A stretch of DNA of 64,000 nucleotides from Aradus depressus (Eukaryota; Arthropoda; Insecta; Hemiptera; Aradidae), in the NCBI GenBank assembly GCA_963662175.1, contig OY759224.1:30699489-30763488 (forward strand), given 5' to 3'. Shown here in pieces: positions 1 through 13,000 of the stretch (its first letter is position 1; every line of letters starts with the position of its first letter). The position numbers and the translations under genes were made by a program. Under the pieces are notes generated by a model that saw nothing but the letters and a program-made list of their open reading frames with translations, was not told where the DNA came from and did not search any database.

Positions 1-402
1 GGTGACATGCCGCAGCTCAGGCCAGTACCAATTAGAGCCTAAACCAACCATAACACAAAACCGATACTCTGTGTTCGCGGCTCTCCAGCACTCAAAGTAC
101 AACTCAAACTAAATAATATACATCACTAACACCAACACAATCTCCAAACCAAAAATCTCCCCCCCCCCCTCCCCCCTCCACAATATTTCTTTTTCTGGCT
201 GACAATTATCGGGAAATTATTAGTGACATAAAAAATGTAATAATTCCCCTTCGATACAAAATTATACAATAAAAAAATTAGTATATCCCTGATTTTTATC
301 AATGGTTTTTAAAAAACGTAATAAATTGTATCGTCATAAATATTTCTTTCATATTCTTTCCTTAATGTCTTCGTAATTGGGTAATATAAATTGTTATCCT
401 AC

Positions 403-555
403 CCCAGCAGTGTGTTCCTCTACGATCTGTTCGCAGATGACCCCGAGTCTCTTGGAGATATGGGAGGAGACTTGACCCAGGTAGTCTGTCTGCTCTCCAG
501 GGTCACTTCCTGAGGCTGGAGTCACTTTGAATATGTTAACCTCCTCCAGATGATT
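403..555 (-). CDS. NWD-like gene, exon 7
   Basis: Acceptor TTTATAG|AATCATC. It encodes NHLEEVNIFKVTP ... VSSHISKRLGVICEQ. The donor is the weak GGG|GTAGGA. If it is not used, the frame stops two codons later at GTAGGATAA, so the 3' edge is the least certain in this gene. Confidence 0.7.
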
Positions 556-3500
556 CTATAAAAATATAAATATAAATACATACTACAAAAGAGTAAGAGA
601 AATAGCAAAAATAGGATTTCTGGCCTGAAGTAGCTATCAGAATTTTAGTATTATTATTTTTTTTATTGTCTCTATGAAATTATTAAAATAAATTTTGAAA
701 ATTATCTTAGAAGTAAGTTAACAAATAATGTTTTAATACTCTCTCGATCAAACCCAGTCAAGAACATCCGTAAAGATGGCCAAGGGACTATCTGACTTTA
801 GCTAAAAGAACTTCAACTTTATTTATTGAATGAGTTAAACCAGGCGTGAATACCCCCCCCCCCCCCCCCCCCCCTCCCCTCGGAGTAATTAGCCCCATCC
901 CCAAAGCTCGGAGAAAAAAAAGTAAAAGCAGATCCGGGATTAACTTATTAATAGGGGGAAGATCTGTGGGGAGTGTAATGGGAATATTCCCCTCTCTCCA
1001 CGCTTGGAAATAAGTGACTCTTGTCTTGTGAATAAATTCAAAATACCTTTATAAAAAAAATAATGAGACTTCTTTCTCATCAGAAAGGAACTGAGGTGAA
1101 AGGAGGGGTGAGGTGGAGGGGGGGGGGGGGGGGATAATTACCCTTCACCCCAAGTCTTGGGTTAATAAAAGTTACTGTGTTTTAATGACTTTTTATGATG
1201 AAAAAATAAAATAAAAATGCAAAACAATATTCAATATTCTGAATATTTTGCCCAGCTGGTTATGAAAATCTAAAAATGGCCATTTGAATTAAAAAGCTTC
1301 ATATTGACCGATTATTTCTCGAGTAATTACTGACAGATACCAATTTTTTCTTTAAAATTTCAAATTGAAATACTCTTAAAAAGTCAAATAAAATTGTTCA
1401 AATACTAAAAAATAAAATATCTGTACTTTTGGGCTTTATGGTCAGTAATTCTCTCCAGAAAAATACAGAAAATCTGGTCAGAAACCCAATCTACAGTGAC
1501 TACGAAACTTGAGGGACTTTTTAAATAGTTTTACATTAATTTTAACCTGAATTTGTTGAATCTTATTACATTTCTTGACATATTTTTACATTGTTCTATG
1601 TATACAATAAAATATAAAAAAATAAATAATTTGTTTCGAAAGAGAATTCACTTCATTGAGTAACTCAATATTTACTATTTTCCAATTGCACACACTTAAT
1701 GACTCGGCCAGTTCAAAAGAAAACTTGACAAACTCAAAATGTGAAAAGGAAGTACACTACTGCCTATATATAAATATTTAAAAAATTCTAAAAACATTAC
1801 TTTTAAAAAAATGCTTAACCAAATACTAGAAAACTGGATCAAATAAACATTAAGAACTAACTAGTTACATCTTAATTGTATTTACATCCTAATTAGTCAC
1901 TGTACACTAGCACAACATATACAATTGAGTGGTTGACGCGAAAAAGGTTCTAAACGCCAAAATAACACTTCCTTCCTCTGCCATGTTGAGAACTACTGGT
2001 GGCTGTTAGAACCTTCTTCCATGAGGCTCAACGCTGACGTGGGCTCAATACTACCAACTGCTGCTGTAACGGCAAAAAAAACTTCCCTACACAGTCCCTA
2101 GAGACCTATAGAACCTGATTCCACAGAAATCTCATTTTCGACTAAAGTGGCGCTTAGAACCTTTTTCGGGTCAACCACTCAATTATCTGAGAGGTGAAAA
2201 AACATTAAGCACGCCGTCCTTCGGATGAGACGTTAGTTAAGTGATGGTCCCCCCGCGTGGACGGTTTTTTGCCACATTTATCCCCATTTTAATTTCTCTC
2301 TTTTAATGGTACATAGAAATTAAAAACCCCATTATCAGGGTAAGTAGTTTTTGCAAGAAGTGAGTTATTGTGACTCATCATTTTAACAACGCGGTCATAT
2401 CGCCTACTACCAGAGTGCTCTTTCGTCACTCTGATGGACCCTCCATAACCATATAATAAGAATTCTGCAGTGGCTACTTAACAACTTCAACAATGACACT
2501 ATGCCCACATGTATACTTTCCTTTTTTGGACCCTGAAAACAGGAACCTGATGGGTCATTGGGCATGCACAAATAGAACGAAAGATTCGCCTACTTTGAGG
2601 ACCGTGTACATGTTGCTAATGGGCTGCTACTGACCCTAATGGTAGACTTAAGTCGTGCCAGTCGGCGAGCGAGCTCCTGTTCCAGTTGGCTAGGTCCACT
2701 GTTGTTGTTCAATCCAGGACTATGGCAGGCCCGGTACATCCACAGACAACGTCCTCGCACCTCCCTCGGCGACATTAGCAGCGTTCGTTGTACCTCCTAG
2801 TATACAAGATGAATCAATTTTAAAGAAATTTAAAAAATACCAAAATGTCTATGTGGGTGCCGGGGAACACGATAACACCAATGGAATGAATTTACTCACA
2901 ATTCAGTCAAATCGGCCTAAGGGAAAGAAGGAATTAGGTTGGCTTACCTGTTCGACGACTGTGGTGAGGTAGGTGTCCCGGACGTCAGTCTCCCAGGCAG
3001 AGAGCATCAACCCCAGAGCTCTCTCCACCTCCTTCCGCCAGTCCGTCATCGCCTTCTCACGTTCCTTCAACTCCAGACTCTGAACAAAACACCACAAATA
3101 GTTTTCAAAACCAATACCCATAAATTAGTGCATAGGAATAAATATTACAAATCCTTATCCATAGCACCCATAAATTAATCTATGCATAAGAACATATTTT
3201 ACATAAGCAAATAAATTAAATCATTACTCCGATACATTTTTGCAATCAGTCGATACAGAGGAAAAACTTATAAAACAATTGGTGAATCACAAGCAATGTA
3301 CTTCCCCAGAAGGACTTAATCAATTAACTTTTCGCTTCCCCTCCAAAACCAGTCGACCGTTTGCATTGATATTCAATAGTTCACAATAGAGGCTCCTAAA
3401 TCTTCATACAAAATGTTGTGTAGATAAATTCATTATATCGGCAGTTATTGATTGGGGTTTTTGAGTTGAGCCTCAACCCACCTTCCCTTCTGTCCTTTCA

Positions 3501-6500
3501 GCTGAAAATTAATAAGTGTCGTCCTTATGGGATTTCGAATTCACATATGAAATTTTGTGTCGATACATTCATTACAACGGCAGTTATTACAGTATTTGAG
3601 TTAAGCCTCTACCCTAATCCCCCCTCCCCTTTGACTGATTTGGCTAAAAATCAATAGGTGTTGTCATTAGAGGGTTCTGGGTTCACATATGCATTCATTC
3701 TATCGGGAATTATGGTGTCCACAAACACACAGACAGACAGAACTTTTTTTTTTCGTATTCGGATTCTAAAGATATGGGAGATAAAATAAACCTTAAGCAA
3801 ATCGTCCTTCGGATGGTCCGGAGCCTGTACGATGTCAGATACTCGTAAAATACCTCTGCCCTAGGTGAATAAAAATTTAAGGTAGGCAAAATTTAGGACT
3901 CCCACAATAGAGTCGGGCTCATGTCCACCAGAGTGACGAAAGAGCGCTCTGGAAGTAGGTTATATGACCTCGTAGTTAAAGCCCGGCCATGAGTCATGAT
4001 AACTAACTATATATATCATATATTTTTTAAAAAACATACGTTTTTGTGTATTTTTTATTAAGTGTTTCACAATATCTCTGCAAAAAAATATTAGTATCAT
4101 GAAAGTTCAAAAGTAAGATTGGCATATTTATATTATAACATTTAATGTTGAATAAAACAAACTCCTTTTTAAAATATTGACAAGTGTCCACAATATGCCC
4201 GTGTTTCTTATCTTGAAAGTTGATAAAAATTTTAAACAAGTTTTGTTGTTTTTATTCCTTTATTTCCCTGGAAAATTATATAGAGAGCTTAAAGTCAGAA
4301 CCTGGAAACTACTATAAGTATGGTATGGTGCTACACCAAATAAAAGGTTTAGGGACCGTTGCTTTCCGCTAATCGGTATAGGCAAAAAAAAAAGGGGGTC
4401 ATCTACTCCACAGAGTAGAAGATGTAAAGAGCGATGTTTTTATAGCAACACACTAACAGATTGTGACATGGTTACCTTGAGTGCTGGGAGAAGAGTGGAG
4501 GGGGGCAAAAGGCGGTAGCAAGGAGGCTCAGCCTGAGTGTCCAGGATGTACCATCGGTCGAGAGGACGACTGGGAGGGGACTGTTCCTCATCGGCCACCA
4601 CAGACTCATAGTCGGACATCTCTATCGTCTTGGGGAGGAGTGGCGCTCCCAGACGGTCGTTCAGAAAGATGACAGGCACCAGATAGGACCGCTCCCATTG
4701 TCCTGAACATAGAGCAAGATAGGAGAAATAGTCTAGCCCAGGATCCTTCTCAACTTAAAGATATGATGGGAGATGACACTGAAGCCGAAAGAAGCTGCAC
4801 TAAATGAACTCTGGGTGTCTGTTTCACTTCAACTGATTTCAAAAATACAATGCCGTATCATCGATCATTTATAAATCGAAGTGACAAACATTAGTATGGA
4901 TTTTGCCTTTGAGTAATAAACAATAAAGGAGCAGCACCAAACTGTGTTAATAAGTGGAAATTCCATGTATTTTGAAGTCTGTACGACCAGCTGATTTGAT
5001 ATGGGTTGTTTCGGAGGAAAATACGCCTTTCTTTATTATTGGCTAACACTAATGCCGAAATAGATCTATTTTTAATTTTCTTATATATGACATAGCAATA
5101 CGCTCTTATTATTTCTTTATTTCCACTGTAAAGTTTTATTTTTCCAAAATTTCATATTTACTTCAATATTAAAATAACTATTTACTTTATTATAAATATA
5201 AATTAATAAATAAATTAAATCGAAATTTCGTAATATGCTCTGAAATGTGTCATTTTCGGACAGGAATAGATTATACAATGTTTTCTTTAATTTTACCCTT
5301 AAAAAGAACATTTACGTCAGGCATGTCCAACAAGTGGCTAGCGTTCCGCAAGCAGCCTCCAGTTTCACAATATGAAATTCTTGCTTTTATATTTTCATAC
5401 ATTAAGGGCATAATAACTGACAAAAACCATTATTTGTATCAGAGAATCGTCGGTCTGTCTGTCTGAATTTTAAACGAAACAAATAAAATTAAGATCAAAA
5501 ATAAGGGGACATGTGATCTGGCGAGGGTACTATAAATCAGAAAGGTAAGAGGAAAGATGGTGAATTAGACATATTCTTAAAAAGATTCCTTTCGTATTAC
5601 TGATACGTTTGTGGTGTTGGACGTTTGTGTTTGAAATGTAGGCGGCCCTCTCATTGTTGTTGCATCACAGATTTGAGTCAGAAATGCCCTGGTACCATTA
5701 GCAGCCGAGATGTACAGAATAGTAGCCTCAACTCCAAAGAACTGCTTCGGTTAACTGGTAAATGCTTGCGCTTGTTTTGCGATTCCCATCTTAATATAAA
5801 TCCAATATGACTAGCCATAAGATAAAATTAAAATAAAAGTTCTGAATAACTGCCATGAAAACCGCAAACATAACGCATCTTCTATATAGTGACGGATTTT
5901 CGGTTTTGTTTTTCTTCTTAGACAATGAACTACCTCACAACCAATCTTCTGGATGAAGCTGTCAAAGATTACATTTTTAAAACTACTTTAAGAAAAATGT
6001 ATGGAAAGAATATCGGGAAAATACGAATGCATGTTCTATGGGGGTTTAAATACGATTGTTGATACCAATTTTTTTTTTTTGAAAACTATCGGATTTTTTA
6101 TAAACATCAGTTGTACGAGATAGAACGCATTTTTCCTTAGATGTGAAGTTTTACTAAGAAAAAAGAATTATAATAATATAATATAAACTAAAAACGTGAT
6201 ATTCATAAAACCGACAGATATTAGAATTGGACTTACTTTCAAGTTCGTGAAGACAAAGTTCAGAAGGTTCAGGAGTTTTATCCTGGAGACTCCAGTGAAG
6301 ATCAACAAGATGAAGTTCAAAGTTGGACTTTTGTAAGCTCTGTCGAAGTTGAGGGTAGATCTCCGAGTGAAGCAGGCTCTTCTCCACTTTACTATCTGAA
6401 AATATAAAATATAATGTTGAAAGTCCTGTGTGATGAGAAGTATGTTTTTCAATAAGGTAATAAGAAGTTATGTTATAAAATGGCGCCCAGAACTACAAAG

Positions 6501-7057
6501 TAAAGAGTAAATAAGTAATTAATTGTTTAACAAAGAGGGTCTGAGTGAGACTCCTGGCCATGTTAAAACAGTGGACACCAAATAAAGAGACCTAACAGAG
6601 TGAAATATGACCTAAAATCATGGTTAAGGAAGCATTTACTTAAAAGTTACAGACACAACGGACCGAGCCCTTTAGGTTTTGTAAAAACCTTGAGAACACC
6701 GACTTTCGGAGTGGACATTGAACATCGGTGTAAAGTCTGTGCAATGTCAGCTACTCTTAAAGACCTCCTACCCTAATTATACCTTGGTGGACAACATATA
6801 GAACTCCAACAATAGATTCGTGCTCATGACCACCTGAGTGCTCTTCATCGCTAATAAGCGATATGATACTCACAGCCTGAGTCGCAAACAAACAAACAAA
6901 ACGATAAAGTTTTTTAAATAATCGGTAAAATGTCGCAATTAATATTTATCTAAAGTAAAATTTTGTTGTGTTTGCAGAAAGAGAAAGTTAATTCTCGTTT
7001 TCGCAGTTAGTATAGATGTGGTATACATTTTTTTCGTTAAAGTTATAAACGGAGATA

Positions 7058-7096
<39 letters not shown>

Positions 7097-10000
7097 TAAT
7101 AAAATTGTCGAGTAGGGAAGTAGGCGAGCTCACCTGATCAGCCTAACCTCCTCATTCCATGAGTTCTTCCCAACCCACGATGCTACGCGTGTTAACCGTT
7201 CTCTTCCTTTGTCTACTGTTGTTTTTTTGTTTTTTTATGTGGAAAATATCAATAGAAAAAGTCTGAAGATAATTTGAAGACTACGGATTGTATGTTAGAA
7301 GATTTGTCAAATTAATTCCCAGTCACATAGTTACCTTGAGAGTCGGCAGCACACACATAGACGACAATTTTTTTCTCTTTTTCAGAGGGCTGGCGAACAG
7401 CTGGTATTTTGCTCTCTTTCCGAGGACTTGGAGACTTAACTTTGGCAACCTGAGGCGCAGTTTCTTTAGGAATTACTTCAACAACACTAACTGAAAATCA
7501 GACCAAAACAAAATGGGATGAGATTTATTAACAATAACTATAATGAAAATTAATAATATTAGTAGAGGAATCAATCAAATTGATATTGAAAACTGAAACT
7601 TGAATAATACACTCCATAGAAGGTTCTGTAATTTCATATCGATACATTCATTCTATCAGTAATTTTATTCTTTCATTTATGGAATCAGCTCGGAAAACTT
7701 GAAACTCCGTTGAAATCCCACATAGAATTTCTGACCGATTACATAACATCCCGTATACTTTGAACAGCTGGGGAACTAAAAGAAATTGTCAATGCCATAA
7801 TGACCAGAGAGAAATCTGGTGGTGATCCTCCTCAGGTACTTAGTTACATTTATTTAATCTGTCACTGTCGTTACTAAGAAAGTCTCTAGGACACTGACGC
7901 TTAAGGCGCCGTAGGAAGTCCGGCAGAAGGAATAATTCTGGGAACAAAATAGGAACATAAGTTTTTTAACTTGATTTGGCTATTTTGGACAAAGGGAATG
8001 GAATAGGGTCAGTATGGAGAGGTTTTCTGGAGACGTAATAATAAGCATTGGCAACATTTTACATGTGTGAACGAGAAAGGTAACAACCGAACTTGTTTAT
8101 TAAGTAATCTATACCGAGAATAGTTGTTCTATGGGTAAACAAGCGATTTAGTTATTGTAAAATGTTATTTCATGCGACGATAACCAAACGAATTCTTCGT
8201 TAGCCAATTATGGGATTTAATTTTGTTAGTTGTACGAAAATAATATGCAAATAATTTCAATAAAACATATCGCCATCTATATTTTGTGTTTTTATTCTTA
8301 TTATTACATTTTTTTTTTTTGTAAAGATGTCTCAACTTTGAACACATTTCTTAAATAAATAATCTCACCTTAAATATCCGTTCGTGTCGATGCTACTCAA
8401 AAACTATTAAACAGCCAAAATAATATACGTATCGACATGAAATTTTATAGATTCAAAAATACGTGATTTAGACACCAGGAAAGGGGGCTGAACAGAAAGT
8501 CTTAATAACTAAGTATCGATTTGATGAATGTATCGACTTGAAATTTTATAATTAAATTCAAAACCCCATAGAGGAGGGATCAACTCAAAAAGCCAAATAA
8601 CTGTATGTTATAATAATGAATGTATAGACACAAAATTCAGTATGAGAAAAAGTCCTGAATCAACTGATGATTTTAACCCTAAAATTTCGATTGGTTTTTG
8701 AGGAAGAGTAAAAACTTAGTTTATTAAATCGTGCTGGGCAAGTACAACTTTTTATTTTTCCTCAGATTCATTAGAGCAGCTGACAACAGCTGACTTCTTT
8801 TATCTAGTCTCCATTGGCCTCATTTCTATAGTTTTGATATCTTCACATATTTTTAGTACCAATCAACGCTTTCCAGAGACCCTTAATAAATATAATACAT
8901 ACAAAAATAGCCTCCTGTCACAGGGCTCCTCTCTCGCTATTTATACAGCCTCTTTCCGTTCTCACATCAAAAGATATTTTAAATAATAATAATATTTATA
9001 AATCTTGCCTATTTTCCTTTCAAAAAATTACTTGGGTGAATCACCCGCTATATACTTCCCTATCTAAAACCAGTCCGATTTGTTCGAAAATCAATGAATG
9101 TTCTTATCAGGAATTTTCATACAAAATTTCGTGTCGATACACAGGGGCGTAGTCAGGATTTTGAGCAGGGGGGTGGGGGGGGGGGGGGTATAGACTCCCG
9201 GGGACACAGTCCACAGTTTCCGTGGTTAGCGCTGCAGACTTTTTTTTATTAAAACTCGGACCTTTAGAAGCTCCCCCTGAGGTAACCACTGACTGTAATA
9301 CTTATGTTGACTTTACATGAGCAGCAAAAATGCAAAGCGCAGAAGCAGCAAACGCACGTGCTTTTTTTTTTTATATTCACCTTGAAGCTTATTAAATTGT
9401 CTTTCTTCTTTTTGTCTCAATTTTTCAATGTTTTAATAATTTGGGTTATTAATCAGTGTTGAAACTTTTTACTGATAAGCCTTAAAGGTTATAAATCACT
9501 TCTATGACAGTTTAAAACCTTCAAAACTTATTTTTGTTATATTTTACTTTTCTATTGTGTAAATTACAATAAGTATTGGTCCTTAAATTTAAATCTGAAT
9601 GTAATTTTGTTTCTCTAAATGAGTTTCTATTTACTTTATAAACTCCGTTTCTTCATGATGACCTTATGGCGATATTTCTTCGGGATAAGATTCCACCCCC
9701 CCACAACTACCACAAAAAAATATTATCGATAATTGTATTGGATGAGTGGTATTAATGAATGTTGGGTGGATGAGTAGAAAATCTATCCTCGTTGGGACAC
9801 AATTAATTTAGGTCTCTGTGTAAAGTGACGGTTTAATGAAGCAATCTAATTAGAAATCAATAGAACCCTCTGATATTACTTCCAACCCGTTATACGTATA
9901 TATAAGAAGAGGCCATCCTTTGTGGATACAGGAGACAAACTGAAAGCAAATATTTTTTTTTCTTTTCAAAGTTAATTAGTTAAAAGTGAGCAAAAAAAAA

Positions 10001-13000
10001 AGCTAATGATAGAGATTTTTTCAATATGATTAATTATTTGTTAGTTTCGTGCTTTAATGAGTCCCTAAAGCCCTGACCATGTCATGTCAGCATGAATTAA
10101 TAATGTTATCGGTACAGGAATTACATATTTAGTCGGAACATCCATAGAGGCCGTGTCTGAAACAATGTTACACAACCATAAACATGTTTAAATTCACCAC
10201 TTATTGTCAATTGACAATATATTGTGGTAAAGAAAATTTTTCGAAAAGGGCCCTAAAAAAATATCAAAAGTTCAAGACGTGCAATTTTGAAGAAAGTGCA
10301 CGTATATTTTAAAAACATTTCAATTAACAAACTTTTCATTTGGATTTCTAAAGAGATGCCATTTTTAATTTTCTTTCAATAATATTAAATCTAATCCAAA
10401 GGTTTTCAAATAATTTTACTGGGCCAACAGGGAAATGAATAGAATAGAATTAACTAGAACAAATAGTTTGGGTTTATTTTTTTAAACCATCTACATTATA
10501 AAATTTTAAAACTAAACATTGAAACAAACAAAAATCAAGAGAAAAACGAAATACTTAAAACTTTCAATATTTTTTCTTTTTGGCCATTCTTTAAATTTAA
10601 GTTATATATTTCAGGGCATATATCCTGTACATATAAACAAATAAAAGTACCTTTTTTTTGGATCAATTTCACCGTCAATTCACTTCTATTTAGTTCATTA
10701 TATCTTAAGCCTAAACACCACACTGTCCATCTTCACTCAGACCGTCGCCATTATCAGGCCTCGACTCTTCACACACTAAAAAAACAGCTGATGGCTGTGT
10801 TTTGTTTTTTTACTCATTTGTTTTAAAATAAAATTGCTTTTTATAGAAAACTAAATATAATTTTTAATGTTAATATTTTAATCATTTTAATGTGTGTATT
10901 ATTTTTATACATCACAATATGTATATAATAATCTTCGACCGTTTGGGCTAAAAATCAGTATTTGACTTACATAGAGGCTTCTGAATCCTCATACTCACTT
11001 TTGTGTTTATAAATTCATTACATCAATAGTTATTGGGGTTTTTGAGTTGAGCCCCCTCCCCCAAACCCCCTCTTACTTTCTGCTGACTTTGCTCAAAACT
11101 CATAAGATGCTTTCAATGTGATATATACATATTTAATCAATTCTGAACCACTGTAGTGGGAGTCTGTTGGAGGAAGGGAGGGGGTACTCCCAACTCTCTA
11201 AACTCGTGACCTCTACTAAACACCTCCAACATGCTCACCAGAAGGTTTGGTAGGGGTGCACTCAGTACAGCCGGCTGGAGGTTTCCCTCCACTCGCGGTC
11301 TCTTTGGTCTGTGAGCTCTTCAACGACCCCTGCTTCTCCTGTTGTCCCACCTTCTCCCCACCTCTTTTCGACAAGTCTTGTTCCTTCTCTTTCTTGTTGT
11401 CTGACGCCTGGTAACTTGGAGAGCTGCAAAATAGCAAAAACAATCAAACAAAAAAAAAAAAAAAAAATCGAGGATAAACTGTCAGCGCTGTTGAGTTGAA
11501 TATAGAGCTATACAAGGGGAGCAGTCTCAAAGACTGATGCTTGCTCAAGCAGTTTCTCCGCTTTTCAGTAAATATTTTGATGATAAATGATTTCAAAGGT
11601 TGTACTTGAAGTGATAATAGTTTCATAAAAAGACATCGTTATACGCACTGTTTCTAGACATATAGTATTGTGGAACGGACTTGGGCGACCAGACTATTCC
11701 TTTGAAGACTTTATTAGTCCTTTTTTTCGAAAGAGCGCTCTGGTAGCAGGCAATATGAGTAATAACTAACTCTTTAGATAAAGATAGAAGTTAGTTTATA
11801 ATAATGATATCTATGTATATCATTAAATGATTTATTAAATTTGAAAAGTTACTGAGCCTTAAAATTGTTTAAATTTAATTATAAATTCAAATCAATATGA
11901 ACTAGGATAGTTAATAATTAATTATCTAACTGATATACCAAGTTGTGAATTAACTTAGAAATTAACTTGATTTCCTCCGATAGTTATTATATAACAAGTA
12001 ATTCTCTGAAAATGACAAAATTAAATAAATAAAAAATCAATATCACTTTATCTTTTTCATATATCTCATAACATATGTCACGAACAAGTAGAACGATTAG
12101 CAGTTATTAATCGAGGAAAATCGATTGGACAGAACTGTTGTAGCAGTTAGGCGACATTTCCAGGTGCCATCCAACATCAGCTGCGCAGCTGGTTTTGCGC
12201 AAATGAGCTCAAAATATATATCTAATATTGCCAAAAATATTATTTACAAAAAATTTACAATCCTATTGGTATGATTTGTTGTAGACAAATCGCGCTAAGA
12301 TTCGCCGAATCTTCGACGATGTTCGAAAATAGAAGTGAAGTTATAATGTATATTTCATCTGTTTAGATTTTAAAAAAGTTTCACAAAAGAAATGAGAACA
12401 CCTTTTTAGAAAATAAGAATAAAACGCATTAAAACGCGATCAAATTAATTTTATTTTTTTTGACTATTACATTTTTGCATTGTATCTATTCTGAACAGAC
12501 AAAATGTTTTTTTTAAACAATTACGTGAAAAATATTTTTGGTACTTTTTTTTCAACATATCGCAAATTTTTTCTTACAAAAATTCAAAAAAATTATAATT
12601 TACTCCAATTAATATAATGAATTGTATTCTACCTTATTTATCAATATTTTAAAATCTACTTTACTTCTAAAATATTCGCTCAATTATTTCATTTTTATTA
12701 ATTTTATTTATTTATTGTCTTTATCTTTATTTATTATATACTCATATATTTAATATACTACTCTTGATTTGATCCCACTTTGGGGAGACCGGGGTATGGC
12801 GGGGCGGCGGCTCTGTGAGGCACTCTGGGGGGGCATGGTGATCGGGGGTTTGGGCGGCACCGTCGGGATCTCTGGACTGATACAGTCCCCGGGCCTGGAG
12901 GATGTGCTCGGTTGTGACTCATGCCCGGGCTTTAACTCACATCGCTTGCTACCAGAGCGCTCTTTCGTCACTCTGTTGACATGAGCCTGTGGAATTCCTA

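Noticed and set aside
1..28. Possible exon 8 of the NWD-like gene at the window edge (acceptor TTGGTTTAG then GCTCTAATTGG)
   Set aside because: The in-phase reading is not family-like, the out-of-phase reading looks better, and the exon is cut by the window. It cannot be decided.
846..876. Long C/G homopolymers (also 1118-1133, 9165-9190, 13240-13258, 31131-31158, 31990-32012) as functional elements
   Set aside because: No structural context. The run in the BEL LTRs differs in length between copies, so these are probably slippage-prone and partly sequencing-dependent.
5310..5360. hAT-like start 'caggcatgtccaacaagtggc'
   Set aside because: No opposite terminus found.
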